NCBI GenBank assembly: GCA_025765615.1
Contig: JAIVFJ010000451.1
Coordinates: 1-39,866 of the forward strand
Reading direction: 5' to 3'
From: Zopfochytrium polystomum
Taxonomy: Eukaryota > Chytridiomycota > Chytridiomycetes > Chytridiales > Chytridiaceae
DNA: 39,866 nucleotides
The notes below the pieces were generated by a model, which was not told the origin of the DNA, did no database searches, and worked only from the letters and a program-made list of their open reading frames with translations. Each line of letters opens with the position of its first letter. Positions within the stretch are counted from its first letter, which is position 1. A program made the translations under genes and the position numbers. Of this stretch, positions 10,621 to 19,113 are shown piece by piece.

Positions 10621-11480
10621 ATGCCCAAGGTGAAGAGGGGAAAGAAGCCGCCCCCAGAGGGATGGGATCTGATCGAGCCCACTCTCGAAGATCTGGTGCG
10701 GCAGATGCGCGAAGGTGAGAGAATCTCTTTGTTGCACTTCTCTATGTTACTGTGCGCCTAAACTCGCCAATCCTCATTCCAATTCAGCGGAAAACGAGTC
10801 TCACGAGGGTAAACGGAAGGTAGGTTGTGGTGGATTTGCCGCAAGAACAAACGCCCTTGTCCGGGCTTTGTTGGCATTCCACCTTGGGCGTTGATCTTGT
10901 TTACGCACCCGTAGTCATAAGATCTCTTGTACCTTCTCCAGGTGGAAACCTCGTGGCCCATATTTCGTATTCATCACCAAAGGTCAAGGTAATGAATGCA
11001 TCGGCCGAGTTCCGCTTGGCTGGAAGAACTGCGGGATCTCTTACGTCCATCTCTTCAACCGATCTGCAGATACATTTACGATATGTACCACCGGAGGAAG
11101 GCCATCTCGCGAGAGCTTTACGACTACTGTATTCAGAATGGACACGCTGATGCCAACTTGATAGCCAAGTGGAAAAAGGTATGGGCTTCTCCTTCAATAT
11201 CCGTTGCGCCGCCCCCCTCATTCTGTTTACTAACGTGAACGAACTACAGCCCGGGTACGAGAAACTGTGCTGCCTGCGGTGCATCCAACCGCGTGACACC
11301 AACTTTGGGACAACGTGCGTGTGTCGCGTGCCGAAGCAGAAGCTCGAAGAGGACAAAGTTATCGAGTGCTTGCACTGCGGGTAAGTTTCCTCCGCCTTCC
11401 TTGATCCGTCTGTCCAGGTGGCGGACGCTCACTCTACTCTTTGAAAAAATAGTTGCCGCGGCTGCGCATCGGGAGACTAG
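10621..11480 (+). CDS. BUD31: Bud31 / G10, spliceosome NTC-associated protein
   Basis: Zinc-binding core protein of the activated spliceosome (BUD31/G10 family). Six exons: 10621-10714, 10788-10819, 10942-10988, 11070-11178, 11250-11380 and 11453-11480, giving 146 residues against about 144-157 in the family. The whole protein is recognisable: '[20 protein letters not shown]', '[20 protein letters not shown]', '[14 protein letters not shown]', '[10 protein letters not shown]', then the Cys cluster '[20 protein letters not shown]' and 'CLHCGCRGC'. All junctions are GT-AG and in frame. The stop lies 76 bp from the convergent stop of family copy A. The last exon and its flanks recur at about 12730-12879 as part of a tandem duplication. 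Confidence 0.98.
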
Positions 11481-11556
11481 AAATCTGGTGACTCCTTTCC
11501 AACGTGAAGTTAAATCAATAATGTATTGAAGCATAGCCCAAAACCCGCCTTTTTGA

Positions 11557-12189
11557 TTAAGTGCGCGTCAGCGCCATCACCACCCTCTCGTGAACCTCTC
11601 CAACCGGCATTAAGATGCCAAGACTTGTGTCGTGACTTATATCACTCCAAAGCTGCTCCATGTACAAGATGGTTCTCTGCTTGTCGTCCTTGTCCGCGAT
11701 CATACCCACAACCGCTTCTGGATTGATAAGAACTCTCAAAAATCGGCTGCCGCCGTGTGGCTTAGACAGGACCGCAGAGCGGGAGTCCTTCAGATTGCCG
11801 TTGTCATTGACAAAAACTGTAGAAGGAAGCATGATAAAGGACGGAACAAGGGAAGCGTGGATATCTTCAAAGGAGAGGTTGACGATCTTGAAGTCCCTGG
11901 TCGGGGTGTATTTTGCAAGACCAGTTATGGCGGGGGGCTTCGCACCATACCCTTCGAGTATGAAGCTGTGTTCGTTTTTAGTGTTCGTCGCCATTAACGC
12001 AGCATCGACGGGAAAAATATCAACCCACGAGATTGTCTTGGTGGTGATGAATGCAGGCTGGTTGTCCTTATTTACGCAGGGTACCATGAGTGGGGATGAA
12101 ACCGTCGACGGCGGCAGCGTCGAAGAGGAGGTGCCGCCAGTCGGGTGGTGCTTCTCATCATAGCTGGGTGGGAGTGTCTTGTCCGCCAT
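11557..12189 (-). CDS. Tandem PPxY family protein, copy A
   Basis: First member of an array of small proteins that I do not recognise. Exon 1 (12029-12189) encodes 'MADKTLPPSYDEKHH', with a PPSY motif, a Ser/Thr/Pro linker and 'MVPCVNKDNQPAFITTKTIS'. The donor is GTGGGT, and exon 2 (11557-11965) begins in phase 2 with 'FILEGYG'. The spliced product has 189 residues. Unspliced reading is also open (210 residues), but the intron position matches every other copy. The conserved core includes 'SFEDIHASLVPSFIMLPSTV', 'AVLSKP', 'LRVLINPEAVVGMIAD', 'RTILYM' and 'GILMPVGEV'. No signal peptide or membrane helix is apparent. PPxY is a WW-domain ligand; the function is otherwise unknown. Confidence 0.8.
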   Translation of the reverse strand: MADKTLPPSYDEKHHPTGGTSSSTLPPSTVSSPLMVPCVNKDNQPAFITTKTISWVDIFPVDAALMATNTKNEHSFILEGYGAKPPAITGLAKYTPTRDFKIVNLSFEDIHASLVPSFIMLPSTVFVNDNGNLKDSRSAVLSKPHGGSRFLRVLINPEAVVGMIADKDDKQRTILYMEQLWSDISHDTSLGILMPVGEVHERVVMALTRT

Positions 12190-12729
12190 ACTTTTTCGGG
12201 AACGGCTACTCCGTGCCGCCTAACCGACCACCCACGACCACCTGAAAGTTGTTGTCGATCCCCGTCAATCCCCACGTTCACCGCAGCGGCGGCGTGCGTT
12301 GAGCCATGCGCTAACCAAACGTACGCTGGACTAACAGCCCTCCCCAGCGCCCTCACACGCGCCATCACACGCGCCGCCGCTGTCGGTGCTTACAGCGAAT
12401 GACAAAATTCTCCCCGAGATGCCCAGGCAATTACGATAGACGAAAACATCTAGCATCTCTCCGCGGTCAAACAAGCGAGCGAGCGCACACCTCGTTGCTG
12501 CTGCCGCTGCCACGCGCTGACCGCCGACACAGCGTCCATGGCAAATGCTTGTCGCAAGCCGCCGCCGACTCCAAGCTGCAGCTGCGCCCGCGATATTCGC
12601 ATCGAACGCAAAAACCACAACTTTGGTCCAGGGGGTCTGGGTGGGAATTGGGAGGGGAGTCTGTCAGTAGCCGTTCCCTACTTTATTGGTTGTTCTTTGC
12701 CACCTTTACCCTTCCGTAATTGAATTCTC
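12190..12729. other. Upstream region of copy A, no gene seen
   Basis: 540 bp between the start of copy A and the duplicated BUD31 tail. It is GC-rich with no coding segment I can support. It should contain the promoter of copy A. Confidence 0.4.
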
Positions 12730-12879
12730 ACAGGTCGAAGTGGACGCTCGCTCACCCTACCCTTTGAAAACATGGCGCGGCTGCGCATCGGAAGACTAGA
12801 GATCGGGTGACTCGGCCGTCCCAACATGAAGTTAACTCAATAACGTTTATTGAGCATAGCGCGAAACCGGCCTTTCTGA
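12730..12879 (+). pseudogene. Duplicated 3' end of BUD31 (last exon and downstream flank)
   Basis: This block repeats, with scattered differences, the sequence from inside the last BUD31 intron through the last exon to the 3' flank (about 11411-11556). The last-exon equivalent lies at 12773-12799 and still ends '...GCGCATCGGAAGACTAG'. The rest of BUD31 is absent, so it cannot be functional. It sits directly downstream of copy B exactly as the true exon sits downstream of copy A. One tandem duplication that started inside the BUD31 gene therefore produced copy B (or copy A). Confidence 0.82.
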
Positions 12880-13505
12880 TTAAGAGCGCGTCAGCGCCAT
12901 CACCACCCTCTCGTGAACCTCTCCAACCGGCATCAAGATGCCAACACTTGTGTCGTGAGTGACATCACTCCAAAAGGGCTCCATCGACAAGATGGTTCTG
13001 TGCTTGTCATCCTTGTCCGCGATCATACCCACCACCGCCTCCGGGTTGATGAGGACCCTCAAAAACGGGCTCTTGCCGTGCGGCTTCGACAAGATAGAAG
13101 TGCGCGCATCCTTCAGACTACCGCTATCAGTGACAAAAACCGTGGACGGAAGCATGACAAACGACGGAACAAGGGAGGCGTGGATATCTTCAAAGGCTCG
13201 GTTGGCGATCTTGAAGTTGGTCGGGGTGTATTTTGCAAGACCAGTGATGCTGGAGGGCTTCCCACCGTACCCTTCGAGTATGAAGCTGAGTTCGTTTTTT
13301 GGGCAACCCTTTAACGCAGCATCGACGAGGGCCAAAACACTCACGAGATCGTCTTGGTGGCGATGAATGCAGGCTGGTTGTCCTTGGTTACACAGGGTAT
13401 CATGGGCGGGGACGGAATCGTCGACGGCAGCAGCGTCGAAGCGGTGGCGCTGCCCGTCGCGTGGTGCTTCTCATCGTAGCTGGGTGGCAGTGTCTTGCCC
13501 TCCAT
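12880..13505 (-). CDS. Tandem PPxY family protein, copy B
   Basis: Very close relative of copy A. Exon 1 is 13345-13505 ('MEGKTLPPSYDEKHHATG' up to 'MIPCVTKDNQPAFIATKTIS') with a canonical GTGAGT donor. Exon 2 is 12880-13285. Together they give 188 residues. Exon 1 is exactly as long as in copy A (161 bases). The core reads 'AFEDIHASLVPSFVMLPSTV', 'AVVGMIADKDDK', 'THDTSVGILMPVGEV'. Unlike copy A, the intron reading is not needed for an alternative form, and GTGAGT makes splicing clear-cut. It is intact, and its differences from copy A look largely conservative. An upstream in-frame ATG at 13529 would add eight residues; the later start aligns with the paralogues. Confidence 0.8.
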
Positions 13506-13559
13506 ATTTACTTGTATTTTCCGTGCCACCTATTCACCCGCACACACAGATGTAACAGT

Positions 13560-14160
13560 GTGCGGCTCATAGCCAAGTCCATCAATTGGCGCACCTCCTC
13601 CATCGGCATCAAAATACCCGTCTTCGAACGCCATATGCAAAAGTCCTCTCGGCGTCGTATTTGTCCTGCAAGATGCCGACCACGGCGTCAGGGTTGACGA
13701 GGATCCTCAGCCACGGGGATTTCTCGTTGGGCTTGGAAAAGACGGCCGCGCGGAGACTCTTCAACTTGCCGCTCTCGGTCACGAAAAACTCGGTCTAGAA
13801 CATGACAAAGGTTGGCACGTAGACCGCTTGGATCTCCCCGAAGCTGGTGTGGATGAACCTGTACTTCTGTTGAATTGGTGTGTACGACGATCCAGCTGTG
13901 TTTGCCGCGTTTGCCTTCTATAATGTACCTTTGTTTGATAAGCCCGCGGGTGAGGCCGTGCTTATGAGCAGCTCGTTGCGGTAACAGGGATTCGAGGTGG
14001 GGAAGGATGTTGATCACTCACTTCTTCTCGCCGACGCATGGGATCATGCGCAACGCCGTTGCGCGAGGGGGGGAAGCCGCCGGCCGTAAGCCAGCAGACG
14101 AGGAGGCGCCTCCGGCGTTGTCATCTGAGTCGCCGGGCGGAAGGTTCTGCTGGTGGCGGA
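13560..14160 (-). pseudogene. Tandem PPxY family, degenerate copy psiX
   Basis: Recognisable but broken copy, closest to copy C. The exon 1 remnant (about 14018-14150) reads 'QNLPPGDSDDNAGGASSS' and 'ALRMIPCVGEK', with the start Met lost and PPSY changed to PPGD. The donor GTGAGT comes about a dozen codons too early. The exon 2 remnant begins 'YIIEGKRGKHS', then changes frame. It has a TAG at about 13795 between 'VPTFVMF' and 'TEFFVTESGKLKSLR', continues 'AAVFSKPNEKSPWLRILVNP' and loses frame again near the C-terminus. Several independent lesions make a sequencing error an unlikely full explanation. Confidence 0.78.
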
Positions 14161-14248
14161 AGATTCGGTGTCTGACCCGATGTGTGCCACAAGCTGCCCA
14201 CAGCCTCAACCGAGCCCCCCACTCCACTCAACGCACTTCGATGTATTC

Positions 14249-14900
14249 TTACACTGCGCGGCTCAGCGCCAAGTCTATCGTCTGGCGAACCTCCTCCATC
14301 GGCATCAAAATACCCACTTCGGTATCATGGGTAATTTCGCCCGTTTCGAACGCCATATACAACACCGACCTCTGGCTGTCTTGCCTGTCCGCCATGATGC
14401 CGACCACGGCGTCCGGGTTGATGAGGACCCTCAACCACGGGGTCTTCCCGTTGGGCTTGGAAAACACGGCGTTGCGGAGACTCTTCGTCTTGCCGCCGTC
14501 CGTCACAAACAAGTCGGACGGGAGGATGACAAACGTTGGCACGTAAACGGCGTGGATTTCCTCGAAGCTGGTGTTGGCGATCTTGTAGTTTAACTGGGTT
14601 GCTGTGTACGTCGCGCGCGCTGTGATCACGCTGTGGTCGCCGGGCTTGCCTTCTTGAATGTACCTTCGTTTGATTCACCCCCCGTGGTTATGAGCAGTTG
14701 GTTGCGGTGATAGCGTCGATTCGGGGTGAGGAACGATGGCGATCAACTCACGACACGCATTTCGGAGATATGTAGGCAGTCTTCCTATCCTTGTCGATGC
14801 ATGGGATCATTCGCAACGCCGACATGCGGGACACCACAGAGGAGGAGGCACCTCCGGCCTTGTCATCTGAGTAGCTGGGTGGAAGGGTCTTCTCCGCCAT
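14249..14900 (-). CDS. Tandem PPxY family protein, copy C
   Basis: Intact two-exon member. Exon 1 (14752-14900) encodes 'MAEKTLPPSYSDDKAGGASS' and 'ALRMIPCIDKDRKTAYISPK', ending with a GTGAGT donor in phase 2. Exon 2 (14249-14663) starts 'YIQEGKPGDHSVITARATYT' and holds the core 'SFEEIHAVYVPTFVILPSDL', 'NAVFSKPNGKTPWLRVLINP', 'DAVVGIMAD', 'HDTEVGILMPMEEV'. The product has 187 residues. Exon 2 is 415 bases, the same as in copy E. Copy C keeps the acidic 'SDDKAGG' after the PPSY motif, which psiX also has, so these two form a subgroup. The product is soluble by appearance; function unknown. Confidence 0.8.
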
Positions 14901-15148
14901 TGTGTTGTGGAAGGTTTTGCTGGTGGCCAAGTTTTGCGTGTCGATGCCGCCGACTGATTTGGTTACGCTTGCTTGCGTAAGCTTGAACATTCAATCCATG
15001 CGCTACACCGTCGACGCGGATCGGAGTGTGCACAACCAGAGGATGCGTGTCACAGGAAGAATCAAAAGGGGGCTAAATTTGAAAGGTTCATTGTGCCAAA
15101 CCCGAAGCCAAGCTACCACCAACAGCGCCACCACTTCAAACCCGACGA

Positions 15149-15905
15149 TCAACAAAAGGTCGCCAACAAACTGGCCCATAGCCGCTGCGTAGCCTGATCG
15201 ATCACGGCCTTCGCCTCCCTCACCGGCATTTGAATGCTGAGGGGGTGGTGATGGCTTTCGGCGCCGTGGTTCTCCACCAGCAGGGTTGTTCTTTGCGGGC
15301 CGTCCTCGATGACGCCCAGCACAGCGTCAGGGTTCACGAGGATCCTCAGCCAGGTGCTGTTGGGGTTGGGCTTCGTCATGACGGCAAAGCGGGCGTCTTT
15401 GTACGAGCCGTTGTCGGTCCGATAGACCGTCGTCGGGAGCAGGGCAAAGTGGGGAAGAAGAGTGTGGAGGTCTTCCATGGTCCGGTTTGGTGCGACGAGG
15501 TGCTGAGTTGATAAGCCTCGACGCGCGCCACGATCCTGCATGGCTTGTCCCCATCTTCCATGATGTATCTGGGAGGTTTGAGCCAATGCACATGGAGGGC
15601 ATGGTTAGCGAAACGGAAGGGTTGCGCAAAGTGGGCAGGTGGAGGGGCATGCTCATTCCAGAAACTCACGACACGTTGGTTGCCCTGTAGTATCCCGTTT
15701 TCTTCTCCCTCGACACCCTCGACACGCCGGGAATCATTGCAAACACTGACGGTAAGGGCGACAGCAGCGGCCGAGCCGAAGGGGACGACGACGACGGCGA
15801 CGACCAAGCTTGCGCCAGCTCTGGGGCGAGCCGTGGGAGCTGCTCATCCTCGCAGTCGTCATTGTAGCCTGGTGGGGCATTCTCGTTCTTCTCGCTGCCC
15901 GCCAT
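15149..15905 (-). CDS. Tandem PPxY family protein, copy D (frame break in exon 2)
   Basis: Exon 1 (15670-15905) encodes 'MAGSEKNENAPPGYNDDCED', a long Ser/Pro/Leu linker and 'FAMIPGVSR' to 'RATNVS', with a GTGAGT donor. Exon 2 (15149-15568) begins 'YIMEDGDKPCRIVARVEAYQ' in the family frame. The rest of the core ('NRTMEDLHTLLPHFALLPTT', 'STWLRILVNPDAVLGVIEDG', 'LSIQMPVREA') lies in another frame, with the break between about 15495 and 15515. A one-base loss there would explain it. Everything else is well preserved, so this is either a very young pseudogene or an assembly error. It belongs to the D/E subgroup (NPDAVLG, IQMP). Confidence 0.65.
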
Positions 15906-16084
15906 CCTCGCAGGATTTAGTTTCCCAGGCTGGCGGGTCTGGAGAGTGCCCAGTTTCTGACAAAACCTTTTTTAGGATGCATAATTCCGAAACGAAATTT
16001 TTTGGCGGGTGAATGTTTATCCATATTACGTCACCTGTTGGCAGATTGTTCCGACACGACAAAAAGAGCTTGACCGAACTCCCA

Positions 16085-16262
16085 CTGCAGAGCCTGCTCA
16101 ATCACGGCAACGCACATCCTCCGCGGGCATTTGAATGCCGACAGTGCGGCTATGGCTTTCACCAGAGTGATGTTCCATGATCGGTACCGTCCTCAAGGAG
16201 CCTCCGGGACATCCCCATCACCGCGTCTGGATTCACGACCACCCTCACCCAGGAGCCAAGGC
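16085..16262 (-). pseudogene. Tandem PPxY family, 3' remnant psiY
   Basis: Only the C-terminal third of an exon 2 remains. Readable pieces are 'SWVRVVVNPDAVMGM', 'LEDGT' and a shifted equivalent of 'IQMP.E'. At least two frame changes and internal stops are present. No matching exon 1 is found nearby. The pieces are closest to copies D and E. Confidence 0.65.
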
Positions 16263-16300
16263 ACTTTTTACAAAGCTGCACGCAGGGCGGCTGAGCCCAC

Positions 16301-16343
16301 AGACACACTCACTCACACACACTCACCCACACGCACACACACC
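16301..16343. repeat. CA-rich microsatellite
   Basis: Imperfect run of CACA / ACTC units directly beyond the broken end of psiY, on the side where the rest of its exon 2 should be. It may mark the deletion breakpoint. Confidence 0.7.
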
Positions 16344-16608
16344 TCAAACCTGAGAGACACTCTGCCTCGCGTGACCTGTATGCCCACCTGAACTAATTTG
16401 GCCGTCAAAAACGACTCGGACCGCGACGACAACAGCAGTCTGACTCCCCCCAAGCTCTCGATTCGGGCGACAATCAAGAGCGCACGATCCTACCCTCCTG
16501 ATTGTCAATGCCAGAAGGGAAGTAACAAAAGTTCTCCTTGACTCAAAACAATGTGCAAACAAACTGAACTAACTTGTCTCTTTCCAGAAAGCAATCATTA
16601 ACTCGGAT

Positions 16609-17039
16609 TTACCAAAAGACCCGCCACTGCCGCCGTAAAGCCTGATCAATCGCCGCCCGCACCTCCTCCAGCGGCATTTGAATGCCCAGAGAGTGAAGGT
16701 GGTATTCGCCGCGGTGATGCTTCACATACAGCGTTGTCCTCAACGGACCGTCCGCGACCATCCCCAACACCGCGTCCGGATTCACAAGAGCCCTCAGCCA
16801 CGTGCTCCTGTCGTTGGGCTTTGAGATGACGGCAGAGCGAAGGTCTTTCCGCGAACCGCTGTCGTTCAGGAACACCGTCGTCGGAAGCACGACAAAGCTG
16901 GGAACGAATTGGGCGTGAATGTCTTCGATCGTTAGGTTTGGCGTCGTCGTCAGGCTGCCCAGAGAGTGGGCGACTGTGCGGCCAACGATGGAGCAAGGTT
17001 TGCCCGGCTCTTCCCTGATGCATCTGCACCAGAGTGAAC

Positions 17040-17081
<42 letters not shown>

Positions 17082-17393
17082 TGGAGTTCATGCGCAGATC
17101 AGAACGGGCGATTTGATGCATGATGAAGACGAAGGTAGTGTTGGTGCGCTCCTGCGTTCCCACACTTACGATACGTTGTTCGCCCTATGATAGGCGGGTT
17201 GGTTGTCCCTGGTGACGCTGGGAATCATAGCGAACAAAGACGTAGAAGGCGTAGAAGACGCCGGCGGGAGTGGTGCCGATGAAGACGACGAGGATGACGA
17301 CGAGGACGACGACGATCCTTTTGCATCGGAAGCGATAAGGTTGTGCGTCCCCTCATCTTCGTTGTAGTCGGGTGGGGCTTTGTCGTCGTCCAT
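16609..17393 (-). CDS. Tandem PPxY family protein, copy E
   Basis: Last and longest intact member, 212 residues. Exon 1 (17170-17393) encodes 'MDDDKAPPDYNEDEG', a 13-serine run, a Pro/Ser linker and 'FAMIPSVTRDNQPAYHRANN', with a GTAAGT donor. The 146-bp intron contains a pure 39-base T tract in the sense strand just before the acceptor. Exon 2 (16609-17023) begins 'CIREEPGKPCSIVGRTVAHS' and has the core 'TIEDIHAQFVPSFVVLPTTV', 'AVISKP', 'TWLRALVNPDAVLGMVADG', 'LGIQMPLEEV'. The C-terminus 'ALRRQWRVFW' is more hydrophobic than in A-C. An in-frame upstream start at 17429 is non-ATG and unlikely. Function unknown. Confidence 0.8.
17041..17079. repeat. A39 homopolymer (T39 in the sense of copy E)
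   Basis: Thirty-nine consecutive A on the plus strand inside the intron of copy E, 16 bases from the acceptor AG. In the transcript it forms an extreme polypyrimidine tract. Its exact length is the least reliable base count in the window. Confidence 0.9.
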
Positions 17394-19113
17394 TGGCTGT
17401 GCCCTCGTGAGACAGAACCAGCCAAGCAAGCTTTCTTAAAGAAATTTTGCCAGCGGCAGCGGCGCGCCAACAATACACATGCCAACATGAATTGCTGCGA
17501 TTCCCAGCGAAGTGGTGCCCTACGATCAAGTTTGTTGCGCAAGGAGTGTCCGTGGACAGCCAGTGTTAGCCACTTGCTTTCGATAGAGCCGAGCACCCAC
17601 GAACAGTGCGACAGATGCTGCTATTCTATATCCGCTGCACTTTTGTGGCTGTAAACTTGACGTTCGTCGACTTAACTTATTATTTATTCATTATTACTTA
17701 AATTATTAACACAAACCCCAATCCAAAGCTCTAGCGACAAAAGAGTGGGCCTGCCTTTACAATCGGATGCAAAGGGGAATCCGATTGGAGAGCATCCCTC
17801 GATTGAGCGGACTTGAACTTCCAACGAGCTCGAGACATCAGCGAAACAGCCCACAGGGTGTTTCTGTAAAACTCGGAACGGCGGCGTCGGTCAAAAGTGA
17901 GCGCTCAGGCAAATCCTGGCAACCGAAACGCGCTTTTTATCATTGCCGAAGCCTCGGTCTTGTCGCCTCTTGGTTCTAAGCGTGGCCGGTGTCGTTCTGA
18001 GAGCTACTTGACTGACGGTACTTGTGGGGGGAGGGCGGGGGAGGTGCAGGCCAGTCAGAGTCGGTGTAGGCCTCGTTCTTGGTCGACGGGTGCGTGGCCG
18101 GACTTGAAACGCGACTGGGATTGGGTCTCTTTGGTTCTCCAACGCTGTTGGGTGGTGGTGGGTCGTGGGGCACGCCTTGGTGGAAGTCGAGTTCTCAAAG
18201 TTTGGATGGTGTCAAGTTGGGTGACGAGGGCAGCCCACGCGGGTGGCTGACGGGTGGTTGGGAGCGAAGGAGGAGCGGGAGGAGTGGGGGAGATGGACTG
18301 AAGGGATGGGTGAGCTGGGGTTTGTTCCGGGCCACTCCCCCGCCCCTACCCGAGTTCAACCTCCCCCCGCTGCCACTTCATCATCGAGCTGCGCCCTGCA
18401 TTTATACTTTGGGCGGGTTTTGGGTTGCCCTGCCCACCCGCCTGTTTCTGTCGTCGCTGGAGACAATCCTTTTTCTTTCTCGCCTCGCACAGCCGCCGAC
18501 CGGCCGTCCCTCTGTCGCTAGGCTCTCTCGACGTGACTCACAATGAATAAAACGACAAATCTTGATAAGAAGCGAAAAGCAACAGCCCTTAACGTCCCCG
18601 GAGAGTGTGGTTGCGGAAAGCGATCGCGCAAACGGGTTTGGTAACAATTCGTGGCGTTTGTCACGAAGACGGAAATTTGGTAAGGAAGCAAAGCAATCAA
18701 AACGAAAAAACAAAACATTACGAAAACAAAAATAATCACGAGGACAACTTGGATAAACGGATAGAGTTTTGATTACATTAATGGGGGGGGGCGATCGGAT
18801 CGGATCGGGGACGCAGAGAAGCGCGAACTTCTCCGGTAGCTGCATTGCATTCGACAATTGCTGCAAGCTGCGGGGAAGCTGGAAGTATGGACGTGTATCC
18901 GCTGCAAGCCCGTCCCCCCTCCCCTTTCCTTCCCCACCGATACCGCCGCGCTGTCCACCGGCGGTCGCACTGTCGGCACAATACCAAACGAGGACGGTTG
19001 GTACGCTCACCTATGTTCAGCCATGGGGTGGGAACGACCAAAAAAAGGCAAGGCCAAGTTGTTGGCCACGCCAGCTTATCCAATGCGTTCGCACGCTGCT
19101 CTATTAGTTTTGA
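17394..19113. other. Intergenic, possible proline-rich exon on the minus strand
   Basis: 1.7 kb between copy E and the 3' end of DBP10 with no recognised gene. The best coding-like piece is on the minus strand at about 17976-18190. It is open and Pro/Ser-rich ('HDPPPPNSVGEPKRPNPSR', 'EAYTDSDWPAPPPPSPHKYR') and ends in TAG, with a possible acceptor just upstream. A TATAAATG string on the same strand near 18400 might be a core promoter. Without a start exon or family match this stays a suggestion. Very GC-rich G/C tracts lie at 18200-18370 and 18900-18960. Confidence 0.3.

Noticed and set aside
11557..12189. Copy A as a single 210-residue intronless protein
   Set aside because: The frame is open through the intron by chance. 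The donor, acceptor and phase match all sister copies, and the intron segment has no counterpart in their proteins.
16301..16343. CRISPR-like or satellite array
   Set aside because: It is a simple CA-type microsatellite without spacers, in a eukaryotic context.
17785..17850. tRNA-like B-box string (GTTCAAGTCC on the minus strand)
   Set aside because: The flanking bases do not form a T-stem and no A box or cloverleaf could be folded around it.
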